DNA from: Pseudomonas sp. B6002
GTDB lineage: Bacteria > Pseudomonadota > Gammaproteobacteria > Pseudomonadales > Pseudomonadaceae
Reading direction: 5' to 3'
Length of the DNA stretch: 64,000 bases
Assembly: GCF_013385985.1 (NCBI RefSeq)
Contig: NZ_JACAOY010000036.1
Location: 26,722 to 90,721 of the forward strand
Both the position numbers and the translations under genes were made by a program. Under the pieces are notes generated by a model. It had not been told where the DNA came from. It saw only the letters and a program-made list of their open reading frames with translations, and searched no databases. This document shows, piece after piece, positions 54,503 through 62,287 of this stretch (within the stretch, counting starts at the first letter, position 1; every line of letters starts with the position of its first letter).

Positions 54503-55660
54503 ATGAAGAAAATCCACTGCGCAGAACGTCACGACTGGAAACAGACCGCCGACAGCCTCGGCTTTCTGTTCCACACCATCGACGACGAACCCTACTGGGA
54601 CGAAAGCGCGTACTACCAGTTCACGCTCAAGCAAATCGAGCACGACCTGGAGGACCCGACCACCGAGATCCATGACATGTGCATGGACCTCGTCGCCCGC
54701 GTGGTCGAGAGCGAAGAACTGCTGGAACGCCTGAGCATCCCCGCGCCGTTCTACGACATGATCCGCACCTCATGGCGCGAAGGCCACCCGCACCTGTACG
54801 GGCGCATGGACTTCTCCTACAACGGCACCGGCCCCGCCAAACTGCTCGAACTCAACTACGACACCCCCACCAGCCTCTACGAAGCCGCCGCGTTCCAATG
54901 GGGCTGGCTGGAACAATGCATCGAACGCGGCCTGCTGCCCAAACACGCCGACCAATTCAACAGCATCGACACCAAACTGCACCAGGCCTTCGCCCAACTG
55001 CAGATCAACCAACCGTTCTACTTCGCCTCGATGAAAGACTCGGTCGAAGACAAAGGCACCACCGACTACCTGCGCCTCGTCGCCGAAAAAGTCGGCATCG
55101 AATCCCGCCACATCGACATCGAAGACATCGGCCTCACCGCCGAAGGCCGCTTCGTCGACCTTGAAGATCGCTGGATTCCCCACCTGTTCAAACTGCACGC
55201 CTGGGAATTCATCTTCCACGAACCCTTCGGCACCGCGATCGCTGAGAGCGACACACAGTTCTTCGAGCCCGCGTGGAAATCCATCCTCTCCAACAAAGGC
55301 ATCCTGCCGCTGCTGTGGGAATACAACAAAGGCCACCCCAACTTACTCGCGGCGCACCTGGATACCGACCCGGGCAAAGCCGTGCCGAAAGGCTGGGTGC
55401 GCAAGCCATTCTTCTCACGGGAAGGGGCGAACATCGAACTGCAAACGGCAGATGGGCTGATCGTGAAAGAGGACGGGCCTTACACCGATGCGCCGTTCAT
55501 CCTGCAAGAATTCGCACCGCTGCCACGGTTTGGGGACAGCTATACGCTGATCGGGTCTTGGGTGATTGGGGACCAGGCGGCGGGGATTGGGGTGCGGGAA
55601 GACAATAGTTTGATTACGAAGGATTCGAGCCGGTTTTTGCCGCATTTGATATTGGATTGA
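54503..55660 (+). CDS. yjfC: Glutathionylspermidine synthase-like ATP-grasp ligase
   Basis: 385 residues, corresponding to the synthetase half of E. coli Gss and to YjfC. ATP-grasp and substrate features are LYGRMDFSYNGTGPAKLLELNYDTPTSLYEAA (region), FGTAIAESDTQFFEPAWKSILSNKGILPLLW (region), VRKPFFSREGANI and SLITKDSSRFLPH. The amidase domain is absent, so it should only form amide bonds; the substrates may be polyamine and peptide, or a lipid or protein. Last gene of the operon. Confidence 0.9.
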   Translation: MKKIHCAERHDWKQTADSLGFLFHTIDDEPYWDESAYYQFTLKQIEHDLEDPTTEIHDMCMDLVARVVESEELLERLSIPAPFYDMIRTSWREGHPHLYGRMDFSYNGTGPAKLLELNYDTPTSLYEAAAFQWGWLEQCIERGLLPKHADQFNSIDTKLHQAFAQLQINQPFYFASMKDSVEDKGTTDYLRLVAEKVGIESRHIDIEDIGLTAEGRFVDLEDRWIPHLFKLHAWEFIFHEPFGTAIAESDTQFFEPAWKSILSNKGILPLLWEYNKGHPNLLAAHLDTDPGKAVPKGWVRKPFFSREGANIELQTADGLIVKEDGPYTDAPFILQEFAPLPRFGDSYTLIGSWVIGDQAAGIGVREDNSLITKDSSRFLPHLILD

Positions 55661-55736
55661 GGCGGTCTACAGTGCCTCTCAGTCGAGTCCAGTCGATTAC
55701 CTAAATGCCCGCGTCTGCGGGCAGATTTATGATCTC

Positions 55737-56825
55737 TCAGCAGGTAACCATCTGAGCATTGGAGTGGTTCTGTGTAAGCCGTTTGAGTGCAATCTCAAGC
55801 GCTTGGTCGTCGAACAGCTTGTTCTTACGAGCACCAGCACCGGCTCCGCCTTCCCAGTGTTTCAACGCTTCGCGCACAGCAGGGACGCTAGGGGAGACAT
55901 TTTTCTGGCTCAGCAACCAATCGACTGTCGCCAGTAACTCCATACCAAATGGAGACTCGAAGCCGTCAATCAATTCGGCTGTGCACTCCAGGGCTTCGGA
56001 GTACTCCTTGGCTTCTGTTTTAAGATAGGTTTGTAGAAAGGCTTTGCGGTCTTGATCGAACCAGATCACATCACTGTTCTCCGCATCACCAATGCGCTTA
56101 TCGCAATGCAGATAACTACCGTCCAGGTTATTAAGCAGATGATCTAATCGATTGGCATACGGCCCGTACTTGTGAGCAACGAACTTAAGGTCTAACGGGT
56201 TCTTGAGGCCTGGCCGTTTCTCAATGGCACGTTCCAGGAACCAGGCCAGCTTTTGAATCTCAAGCAGGCTGCACTCCATACCCAGCACCCAGTATCGCCG
56301 CACCAGTTCCGCAATAAGTGCGCGGGCCGGTGTGAGCTTCTCTACACCACTGCGCTTGGCGACATTCAGGTACTGATTGGAAGGTTCAAATACCAATACA
56401 TCGACATCCAAATCACTCAAGACATCAACGATCTGTTCGCGAACCTCGGGCCATTTCAGGCCGCCGTTACCCGCACCTAGGGGCGGTACTGCGACAGACT
56501 TCACATGGTTTTCGATTAAAAAACGACGTAGGTCGTGTAGACCTTCGGTTATCCATGCCATCTGCGATGGCGATCGCCAGTGACGCTTGGTCGGGAAGTT
56601 AATGATCCATTGAGGACCTTCAAGTTCGTTGACTGCAGTGACGTGGACCTTGCCGGTCTCTACCTCACCAGCCTTGCAGGCCGCCGCGTACAAACGATAG
56701 TTTTCCGCAAAGCGCTCTTTGAACATCAGCGCGATGCCTTTGCCCATCACGCCCACGGTATTCACCGTGTTGACGAGGGCTTCGGTGTTGGCTTCCAAAA
56801 GGTTGCCTTGGGTGAATCTGATCAT
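55737..56825 (-). CDS. darG: DarG-type macrodomain antitoxin
   Basis: 362 residues from ATG 56825, overlapping the DarT stop as ATGA. The macrodomain (about 1-155) has [26 protein letters not shown], Lys80 in NFPTKRHW at the catalytic position known from DarG, and [13 protein letters not shown]. It removes ADP-ribose from thymidine in DNA. The C-terminal domain (about 165-360), with [15 protein letters not shown] and [16 protein letters not shown], resembles the DUF4065/Panacea type and may bind and block the toxin directly. Last gene of a three-gene cassette. Confidence 0.9.
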   Translation of the reverse strand: MIRFTQGNLLEANTEALVNTVNTVGVMGKGIALMFKERFAENYRLYAAACKAGEVETGKVHVTAVNELEGPQWIINFPTKRHWRSPSQMAWITEGLHDLRRFLIENHVKSVAVPPLGAGNGGLKWPEVREQIVDVLSDLDVDVLVFEPSNQYLNVAKRSGVEKLTPARALIAELVRRYWVLGMECSLLEIQKLAWFLERAIEKRPGLKNPLDLKFVAHKYGPYANRLDHLLNNLDGSYLHCDKRIGDAENSDVIWFDQDRKAFLQTYLKTEAKEYSEALECTAELIDGFESPFGMELLATVDWLLSQKNVSPSVPAVREALKHWEGGAGAGARKNKLFDDQALEIALKRLTQNHSNAQMVTC

Positions 56826-57466
56826 TGGAAATACCATCCCGGACGCGCATGCACAGACAACGTCAGGCCTCTAGCGGCAACGTCCTGCTGTATGCGTTCT
56901 TTCATCGCATCGGTGTAACACATGATGCCAAGGAGTCCTGTAATCGGTAGGTGGTGGTGAATCAGCGCTTCCGCCTGATAACGCTCCATTTTTCGAGGGT
57001 CATCGGGGTCACGTTTGAAGTCGCGTCGTTGAAGGATAGACCAATCGACTTGGTGGAGATTCGCCAGATCGCTGTAATAGTCTGTCCAATCCGGGTAAGC
57101 ATGTGCGTTTGTGAAGACGAACGGTAGGCCAAGCTCGGCGACGCGGTGGAGGCTTGAGACGAGAATGACGATCTCATCATTGTTGCGCTGCTGAACGCTC
57201 CACCCGGAGTGAATGTTCTTCATCATCACAGAGAAGGGGGTGAAGTAGAAGGGCACGTAGTCGGACAAAAAACCCGCAGGAGCAATGGGGACACAGCGCG
57301 TGCGGCGTTTGTCGATTAAATCAACATTGCCTATGTTCACATACTGCGGTGCCTGCACCTCGGAGCTGGCGCAGTGCAGGCCGTTGTCCAGAATCCAGGG
57401 CAGATTGTCGCGATGAACGATCCGCCAGATCAGAGCCTTTTCTGGATTCAGGTTGCTATAAATCAT
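56822..57466 (-). CDS. darT: DarT-type DNA ADP-ribosyltransferase toxin
   Basis: 214 residues. DarT/DUF4433 family: [22 protein letters not shown] (region) is the NAD-binding start, [10 protein letters not shown] carries Arg residues 54-57 near the catalytic Arg position, [10 protein letters not shown] follows, and [12 protein letters not shown] has the likely catalytic Glu166. DarT proteins add ADP-ribose to thymidine in single-stranded DNA, and DarTG systems act in phage defence. Start ATG 57466 overlaps the stop of the upstream gene. Confidence 0.9.
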   Translation of the reverse strand: MIYSNLNPEKALIWRIVHRDNLPWILDNGLHCASSEVQAPQYVNIGNVDLIDKRRTRCVPIAPAGFLSDYVPFYFTPFSVMMKNIHSGWSVQQRNNDEIVILVSSLHRVAELGLPFVFTNAHAYPDWTDYYSDLANLHQVDWSILQRRDFKRDPDDPRKMERYQAEALIHHHLPITGLLGIMCYTDAMKERIQQDVAARGLTLSVHARPGWYFQ

Positions 57467-58035
57467 CTAAGAAACATTCCCCGATTCACTCCGATTTGAA
57501 CATTAACACCGGCCTCGCGCATTTTAGACGCACAGAGGGCTTCTACTTCGGCATTAGAAACAAAAACCTTGAAGAAATCGTTAGGGGAAACTACATCGGG
57601 CGATAGGCACTCAGCCATGCAGATGCTCTTGCATTGGGGATCATGGTAGTCCCTGGCATTCATGACCTCCCAATTGATGGCCTCGAAGCCCTCGGCATAA
57701 TCAAGCAACTGAATGGCATCATTAGCCAATGGATGGCGGGGAATGACCTTCCATTGCTTTCTAATTGCCACGTTTCGATGAACTGTAATCACAACAAATT
57801 GGGCGTGAGGCCTTCTACGTTGAACGCTTCCATCGAATGGGTTTGCGGCAAACCAATGGAAAGGTACGTATTTCTCTAATGCGAGACCTTGTCGTTTTTT
57901 CAGAATCTCGGCATCAGCCACATCTTCGAATGCCCTGAGTTGCGCTCGCGGTTTTAGCCCGTTTTGAAAAATACTGCTCAGGTTTTCTAGTGAAGTGAGG
58001 TGATAGAGAAGTTTTTGTTCCTTGATATCCGCCAT
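57463..58035 (-). CDS. Second DarT-like ADP-ribosyltransferase-fold protein
   Basis: 190 residues. It shares the layout of DarT but little sequence with its neighbour: LLYHLTSLENLSSIFQNGLKPR at the start (His12 as NAD-binding candidate), VPFHWFAANPFDGSVQRRR in the middle, and KSICMAECLSPDVV with Glu142 as catalytic candidate. It could be a second toxin with a different target, or an inactive or accessory partner. It is first in the operon, with a 500-base intergenic region upstream. Confidence 0.78.
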   Translation of the reverse strand: MADIKEQKLLYHLTSLENLSSIFQNGLKPRAQLRAFEDVADAEILKKRQGLALEKYVPFHWFAANPFDGSVQRRRPHAQFVVITVHRNVAIRKQWKVIPRHPLANDAIQLLDYAEGFEAINWEVMNARDYHDPQCKSICMAECLSPDVVSPNDFFKVFVSNAEVEALCASKMREAGVNVQIGVNRGMFLR

Positions 58036-58403
58036 ATCGGTCTCCTTGACCTATGCATGAGCTGAAGTTGTTTCATCCCTGCTCGCTCATCAGTTAGCAG
58101 GATGAGATGAGCGATTCTAGGGTGATGTCATTTTGATATGCAATGGCTGCTCTTAATGTGGCGAGCTGTTGACAAACCAAGGAGTCAGTAGCCCCGCAGC
58201 GCTCTCGAATTCGTTGTGCCAGCAGGTTCGGTCCCTTTCATTTGCGGGACATTTCCTAGAGAATCTCAGCCGCTTGCGCCAGCGAAGCTCCCTGACTAGG
58301 CTGCGATCCGTCACTGCACATTCAGTGATCGGGTTTAGTCGCCCGGACCTCGCTAGGCGCATGCGCCATCTCAAAGACAGGTGTCTTCTCACCTGCACTT
58401 TAT
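58036..58403. other. Intergenic region upstream of the DarTG cassette
   Basis: About 370 bases without a credible gene. The first 100 bases, AT-rich, must hold the cassette promoter on the minus strand. The sequence GTTTAGTCGC at 58333 appears again at 58488, near the next gene, so part of the area may be a duplicated or degenerate leader. I see no tRNA or repeat. Confidence 0.5.
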
Positions 58404-58479
58404 GGTGGTTGTGCGCAGGGCACCCTCGGGTGCGCCGGAGCCTAGCAGCCGGTCGACTAACCTGCGTACAGCCGCCACC
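58404..58479 (+). ncRNA. Foldable leader, candidate structured RNA element
   Basis: A long-range helix can form: GGTGG (58404-58408) with CCACC (58475-58479), and TGTGCGCAGG (58410-58419) with CCTGCGTACA (58461-58470), ten pairs including one G-U. Inside, GCACC-CTCG-GGTGC (58420-58433) makes a tight hairpin and CCGG with CCGG (58435-58452) a weak second one. It lies 57 bases before a small Pseudomonas-type gene. Whether it is a cis-regulator or a separate RNA cannot be told. Confidence 0.45.
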
Positions 58480-58536
58480 TCTGATTGTTTAGTCGCGAAA
58501 GGACGGTGGTATTCACTTACTGCTAGGGGTTTTGCT

Positions 58537-58791
58537 ATGGATAACGTTTGTTCGGATTTTCCGTCATCGGGTATGACTTACCCATTCACCGTTAATGAAG
58601 AGCTGAGCTTTGAGGATGCCTGGGTGCGTGTGGCTGAGTTGCTGCATTGTGCAGTGGCGACGTCGCAGGTGCTTGGGGAACCGCTGGCTGCGCCGCAGAG
58701 GGCGGTGATGCATTTGGTGGAGATGGCGAAGATGGTGGCGGATCGTGCGGTGGAGTGTATTCAGCCGTCGAGCCCGAAGTGCCAAGCCTAG
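58537..58791 (+). CDS. Small DUF3077-like Pseudomonas protein
   Basis: 84 residues from ATG 58537, preceded by TAGGGG. It begins MDNVCSDFPSSGMTYPFTVN, and the rest forms two helices (SFEDAWVRVAELLHCAVATSQ and APQRAVMHLVEMAKMVADRAV). The pattern fits the small DUF3077-type proteins that are abundant in Pseudomonas and have no known function. A long leader with strong pairing precedes it. Confidence 0.65.
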   Translation: MDNVCSDFPSSGMTYPFTVNEELSFEDAWVRVAELLHCAVATSQVLGEPLAAPQRAVMHLVEMAKMVADRAVECIQPSSPKCQA

Positions 58792-58881
58792 GATTGAATG
58801 TCCAAAAACCTGTATTCCGCCTAGGAGCCCCATAAGAATCAGGGCTGGTCGCGAGAAGGTGCGGCGAGCCCTGGCGCGTAG

Positions 58882-59865
58882 TCAGATCAAACCCGCTAAT
58901 TCTCCTGGTTCAAACCCATGCGCATCTAAGTGCCAGGCGAAATATTTGCGATTCTTACGGCCCCATTCGGCCACTTTTTTGCCCAGGACTGTTTCGACGT
59001 AGTTAGCAGTAGCTTGAGTCATTTCACGCGACGGATGTTTGACCACGATTCCATCTCTAACCGACAGATAGCCATGCTCAAACAGTGGATCGCACCCTAA
59101 CCGACACATCGGTATAGCGATATTCTCGATGTCGAGCTTTTCCTGGCTGCTACAAGCCGAGCGTTTCTTTATATGCGCTGCCACTAGAAGGTGTCGCGGA
59201 TATTCATTGAGGCAAATGCAGCAGTGACTAGTCGGCTTGTTTCGAAATAAATGGCGAACAATGTACCTGTGTTCCAAGCGTGTAGATTGGCTGGCGGTTC
59301 CGTCCGTCGGCTGGTTTTTAATATCTTGGCGAGCCTCTTCCAGGGTCACTTCGGTGGGAGTGAAATCATGGTCCAGGTGTGGGAAGTGATTGAAGATGGC
59401 TGCGCTTTGCGCTTCATCGTAACGGTAAAACGAACGATCATGCGCGCTCCCGATACATGCCTGTATGGCTTTGAAACGGATAGCATGGTGGCGCACATCA
59501 GTGACGAAGTAGATGTTTTCCCACGTGCTTTCGGTGGAGGCATCTGCCCATCCCCAAAGCTTCAGAGCTAAATCTCTATTGTGTGTCCGATGAGTAAAGC
59601 AGGCACTGACCGTGATGACCGTATTAGTGTTGAATATGATCGTGTCGCCTGGGTTCATAGCAAGCCAAGCATTTCTAGTCTTGGGAGATGCAAGTCCCCA
59701 AATTGTCAGTTTCCCATCTGGATATGCAAGGCGTAGTTCAGACCGCAGTTCAGGATCCAATAAGTCTTGAACATCGCTGAACCGCACTGGATTGAGGATT
59801 GTGGTCTGCAGATTCTTACGAGCTATTTTATCCGAGCAAGGCTGGTAGATTACACGGGCCGTCAT
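58882..59865 (-). CDS. HNH endonuclease with N-terminal PUA/EVE-like domain (candidate)
   Basis: 327 residues. The C-terminal HNH domain (about 215-285) has CCICLNEYPRHLLVAAHIKKRSAC, then ENIAIPMCRLGCDPLFEHGYLSV, the Cys-His-Asn pattern of restriction-type HNH nucleases. The N-terminal 150 residues contain IWGLASPKTRNAWLAMNPGDTIIFN and LALKLWGWADASTESTWENIYFV, which resemble PUA/EVE-like readers of modified bases. Such a fusion would make a modification-dependent restriction enzyme. Its start overlaps the MazG-like gene stop (ATGA). Confidence 0.75.
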   Translation of the reverse strand: MTARVIYQPCSDKIARKNLQTTILNPVRFSDVQDLLDPELRSELRLAYPDGKLTIWGLASPKTRNAWLAMNPGDTIIFNTNTVITVSACFTHRTHNRDLALKLWGWADASTESTWENIYFVTDVRHHAIRFKAIQACIGSAHDRSFYRYDEAQSAAIFNHFPHLDHDFTPTEVTLEEARQDIKNQPTDGTASQSTRLEHRYIVRHLFRNKPTSHCCICLNEYPRHLLVAAHIKKRSACSSQEKLDIENIAIPMCRLGCDPLFEHGYLSVRDGIVVKHPSREMTQATANYVETVLGKKVAEWGRKNRKYFAWHLDAHGFEPGELAGLI

Positions 59866-60221
59866 TCGCCTCTCCTCGAATACTTGACGGCATTGCCTTT
59901 GGCTTTCTCTACTGGGTATTTCACCGCATTAAGCTGAAGCTTGGCGTTCGCTGCTGCTTCGAGGTTAATGTTAAGACGGTCAGCAAGGCGAAGAAGATAA
60001 AGCAGCACATCAGCCATCTCTTCTTCAATGCCTTGAAGGGTGTCACTGGGCAGCGCACCCAGTTCGCTCTGTTCTGGGGTCAACCATTGAAAGTGCTCAA
60101 GCAGTTCGCCAGCCTCACCAGAAAGGGCCATGGCTAGATTTTTTGGCGTATGGAATTTGTCCCAGTCTCGATCGGCCGCGAAGGCAGCCAGCTCTGTCTG
60201 AAGAGCTTTCAAAGCGTCCAT
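59862..60221 (-). CDS. MazG-like nucleotide pyrophosphohydrolase
   Basis: 119 residues, single MazG domain of the small all-alpha NTP pyrophosphatase type. The metal-binding pattern is complete: ALSGEAGELLEHFQW (EAGEL, Glu pair) and EEEMADVLLYLLRLAD (EExxDVL). It should hydrolyse (d)NTPs, possibly modified ones. It is the first gene of a two-gene unit with the HNH nuclease, translationally coupled to it, so the two probably act together against phage or foreign DNA. Confidence 0.87.
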   Translation of the reverse strand: MDALKALQTELAAFAADRDWDKFHTPKNLAMALSGEAGELLEHFQWLTPEQSELGALPSDTLQGIEEEMADVLLYLLRLADRLNINLEAAANAKLQLNAVKYPVEKAKGNAVKYSRRGE

Positions 60222-60677
60222 GATGATGAGATCGCACTTATAGCTGTAGGATCACGGACGTTATCTTGTAGGTAAATTCATGTCTAGGGCGACTGATGGC
60301 CAGATGCCCGTGAGACGGCGTGCTGCGAGTCAGTTTTACTTAGCTTAAGAGCAATTCGTTTGGAATGGAGGTCACTACTTGGCCGGCTTCCCTGCTTCTT
60401 GCCCCTCTGAAACGCTGGCGTTCTTATGAGGGAAGATGAATTTGGAAATCTTTTCTTCAAGATTTCCAGACATTAAAAAGCCGGCTTGTGGCCGGCTTCT
60501 CGGGGACTGCTTCAGCTTGTTTTTGACAAACCTCACCAGCCTTCAAATCGCTCAGCCCACGTTGCGTCGGGCTGAATAGTAGGGGCATCCGCGGGAACTC
60601 CTCCGCTTCGCCGAGCAGGGTGGATAGCGTAAAGCCACCCCCTGCCAAATGTGGGCCGCATGATACCCACATTCACC
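60222..60677. other. Intergenic region between MazG-like gene and S24 repressor
   Basis: About 450 bases. It holds the promoter of the MazG-HNH pair, a minus-strand terminator (60471-60498), and short open frames on the minus strand (for example 60457-60672, 71 residues) that overlap each other and have no recognisable domain or clear ribosome binding site. I do not call a gene here. Confidence 0.5.
60471..60498 (-). terminator. Terminator downstream of the S24 repressor gene
   Basis: An 8-bp stem (AAGCCGGC with GCCGGCTT), a 5-base loop and, on the minus strand, a run of T residues. It is 180 bases after the repressor stop, leaving room for a short untranslated or coding stretch. Confidence 0.8.
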
Positions 60678-61451
60678 TCAAATGCCCACCTCCGGATCCG
60701 ATTTAGAGCCTTCCCAGCCCAATACATGCTCATCCAGCGGCACGGGTGGGCGGCGGTTATTCAGGGTGGACCACCAGAACACCCAGCCCACGATCTGGAA
60801 GTTCTGTTCGAAGCGTTGCTCGTAGGTAAGGTATTCGTCGGGGTGTTCGCCGGCGTTGTGGCTGCGCATGCGCAGGCCACCGCCTGGGCGGTTGTAGAGG
60901 TATTTGATGCGCAGCATGCCGTCGTGTTCTACGGCGTAGATTTCGCCGTCGATGATTTGGGTGCGGCCTCGGTCGATGGCGAGGGTGGCACCTTGTTGGA
61001 TGATGTCGATCATGCTGTTGTCGACCATGTAGGCACCCAGGGCGCGGTCGGGGTTTACGTTGAGGGCCTGAAGGGTGTGCAGGGTGACGCGGATGCATTC
61101 GGTGGAGGTGAAGGAGGGGTGGAGGTCGATCTCCACGTCGTTTTTTTCCGGGCTGGGGGCGGGGCCTGTGAGGTATTTGCCGGCGTCTTCGCGGGCAGAG
61201 AGCGCGTTCCTTGCGTTGGGGCCTTCCAGCAGGAAGTTGGCCGGTGGGTGTTTGGGGCCTTCGCCGGTGCGCAGCCAACGGCTGGAGATGCACAGCAGTT
61301 CTGCGATCTCGTTGAGTCGGCCCATGGGCACGCCGCGCTTGAACCAGTTGTTCACGTGCTGGGGCGTGACGCCGCGGTTCTTGGCGAAGTCGGAGGCGGA
61401 AAGGTGGACTTCCCGTAGTAGCGCTTTTAAGCGATCACCTGATGTATTCAT
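60678..61451 (-). CDS. Phage-type repressor, HTH plus S24 peptidase domain
   Basis: 257 residues. The N-terminal Cro/CI-type helix-turn-helix is at about 5-65 (ALLREVHLSASDFAKNRGVTPQHVNNWFKRG as a region). The C-terminal LexA-like S24 domain (about 125-240) has the nucleophile Ser in MVDNSMIDIIQQG and the Lys in DGMLRIKYLYN, so RecA-stimulated self-cleavage is possible. No cleavage-site Ala-Gly is obvious. No other phage genes are near, so it is an orphan, possibly a prophage remnant or the controller of the adjacent defence genes. Confidence 0.88.
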   Translation of the reverse strand: MNTSGDRLKALLREVHLSASDFAKNRGVTPQHVNNWFKRGVPMGRLNEIAELLCISSRWLRTGEGPKHPPANFLLEGPNARNALSAREDAGKYLTGPAPSPEKNDVEIDLHPSFTSTECIRVTLHTLQALNVNPDRALGAYMVDNSMIDIIQQGATLAIDRGRTQIIDGEIYAVEHDGMLRIKYLYNRPGGGLRMRSHNAGEHPDEYLTYEQRFEQNFQIVGWVFWWSTLNNRRPPVPLDEHVLGWEGSKSDPEVGI

Positions 61452-61554
61452 AAACGCAGAGCTTACTGACCGGGGAAACAGATCAAATAAACCATGCGTT
61501 GAGCGGCGCCTGTAGGTCTTTGCTTAGTTGTAGCCCGATACTTCTATTTGAGAT

Positions 61555-61591
61555 GGCAATTAAACATCATCTATAAAATGTTGAACTTGCC
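61555..61591. promoter_or_regulatory. Inverted repeat upstream of the S24 repressor
   Basis: GGCAATTAAACAT (61555-61567) and ATGTTGAACTTGCC (61578-61591) form an imperfect inverted repeat with a 10-base AT-rich centre, about 105 bases upstream of the repressor start. It could be the repressor operator. This is inference. Confidence 0.35.
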
Positions 61592-61607
61592 GTTTAATTT
61601 TTCCCAC

Positions 61608-61639
61608 AAAAAAAGCCCCGAATGATCGGGGCTTTTTTT
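61608..61639. terminator. Terminator after ppa
   Basis: A stem of AAAAAAAGCCCCGA with TCGGGGCTTTTTTT and a 4-base loop, symmetric A/T runs, 27 bases beyond the ppa stop on the minus strand. It is a strong intrinsic terminator. Confidence 0.92.
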
Positions 61640-61665
61640 ATTGCCGGGGCAATGAGGAGCGGGTA

Positions 61666-62193
61666 TCAGCCTTTGTAGGCAGCGACCGACTTCAGGATCT
61701 CGGCGCGGGCGGCGTCTGCGTTGCCCCAGCCTTCGATTTTCACCCATTTGCCTTTTTCGAGGTCTTTGTAGTTCTCGAAGAAGTGCTTGATCTGTTCCAG
61801 CAGCAGTGGCGGCAGGTCGGTGTATTCCTTCACGTCCACGTACAGCTGGGACAGCTTGTCGTGTGGAACCGCGATAACCTTGGCGTCGCCGCCGCCGTCG
61901 TCGGTCATGTTCAGGATGCCGACTGGACGTGCGCGGATCACCGAGCCTGGCGCAACCGGGTAAGGGGTTACGACCAGGACGTCGAGGGGGTCACCGTCGT
62001 CGGCCAGGGTGTTCGGGATGAAACCGTAGTTGGCCGGGTAGAACATTGGGGTGGCCATGAAACGGTCAACGAACAGGCAATCGCTGTCTTTGTCGATTTC
62101 GTATTTGATCGGCGCGTGGTTGGCCGGAATCTCGATGGCGACGTAGATGTCGTTCGGCAGGTCTTTGCCAGCCGGAATCTTGCTGTAGCTCAT
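61666..62193 (-). CDS. ppa: Inorganic pyrophosphatase
   Basis: 175 residues, family I soluble enzyme that hydrolyses pyrophosphate. Substrate and metal residues are visible: [32 protein letters not shown] as a region, including the DGDPLDVL signature, and [14 protein letters not shown]. It starts [20 protein letters not shown], as in other gammaproteobacteria. It marks the return to core genes after the accessory island. Confidence 0.97.
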   Translation of the reverse strand: MSYSKIPAGKDLPNDIYVAIEIPANHAPIKYEIDKDSDCLFVDRFMATPMFYPANYGFIPNTLADDGDPLDVLVVTPYPVAPGSVIRARPVGILNMTDDGGGDAKVIAVPHDKLSQLYVDVKEYTDLPPLLLEQIKHFFENYKDLEKGKWVKIEGWGNADAARAEILKSVAAYKG

Positions 62194-62287
62194 TGGGCGT
62201 TGCCCCCGTTAATTGGCCATGAAACATGGCCGGATTGGCCTAAAAGTGGCGGCGATTATAGGCATATTCTGACGCCGATGCCATGCG

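Noticed and set aside
58140-58340. tRNA- or tmRNA-like look (GGTTCGGTCCC) upstream of the small gene
   Set aside because: No cloverleaf or CCA end could be built around it; the resemblance is limited to a T-loop-like string.
60457-60733. Two short overlapping minus-strand frames after the S24 repressor
   Set aside because: They overlap each other and the repressor end, lack clear ribosome binding sites and show no recognisable domain.
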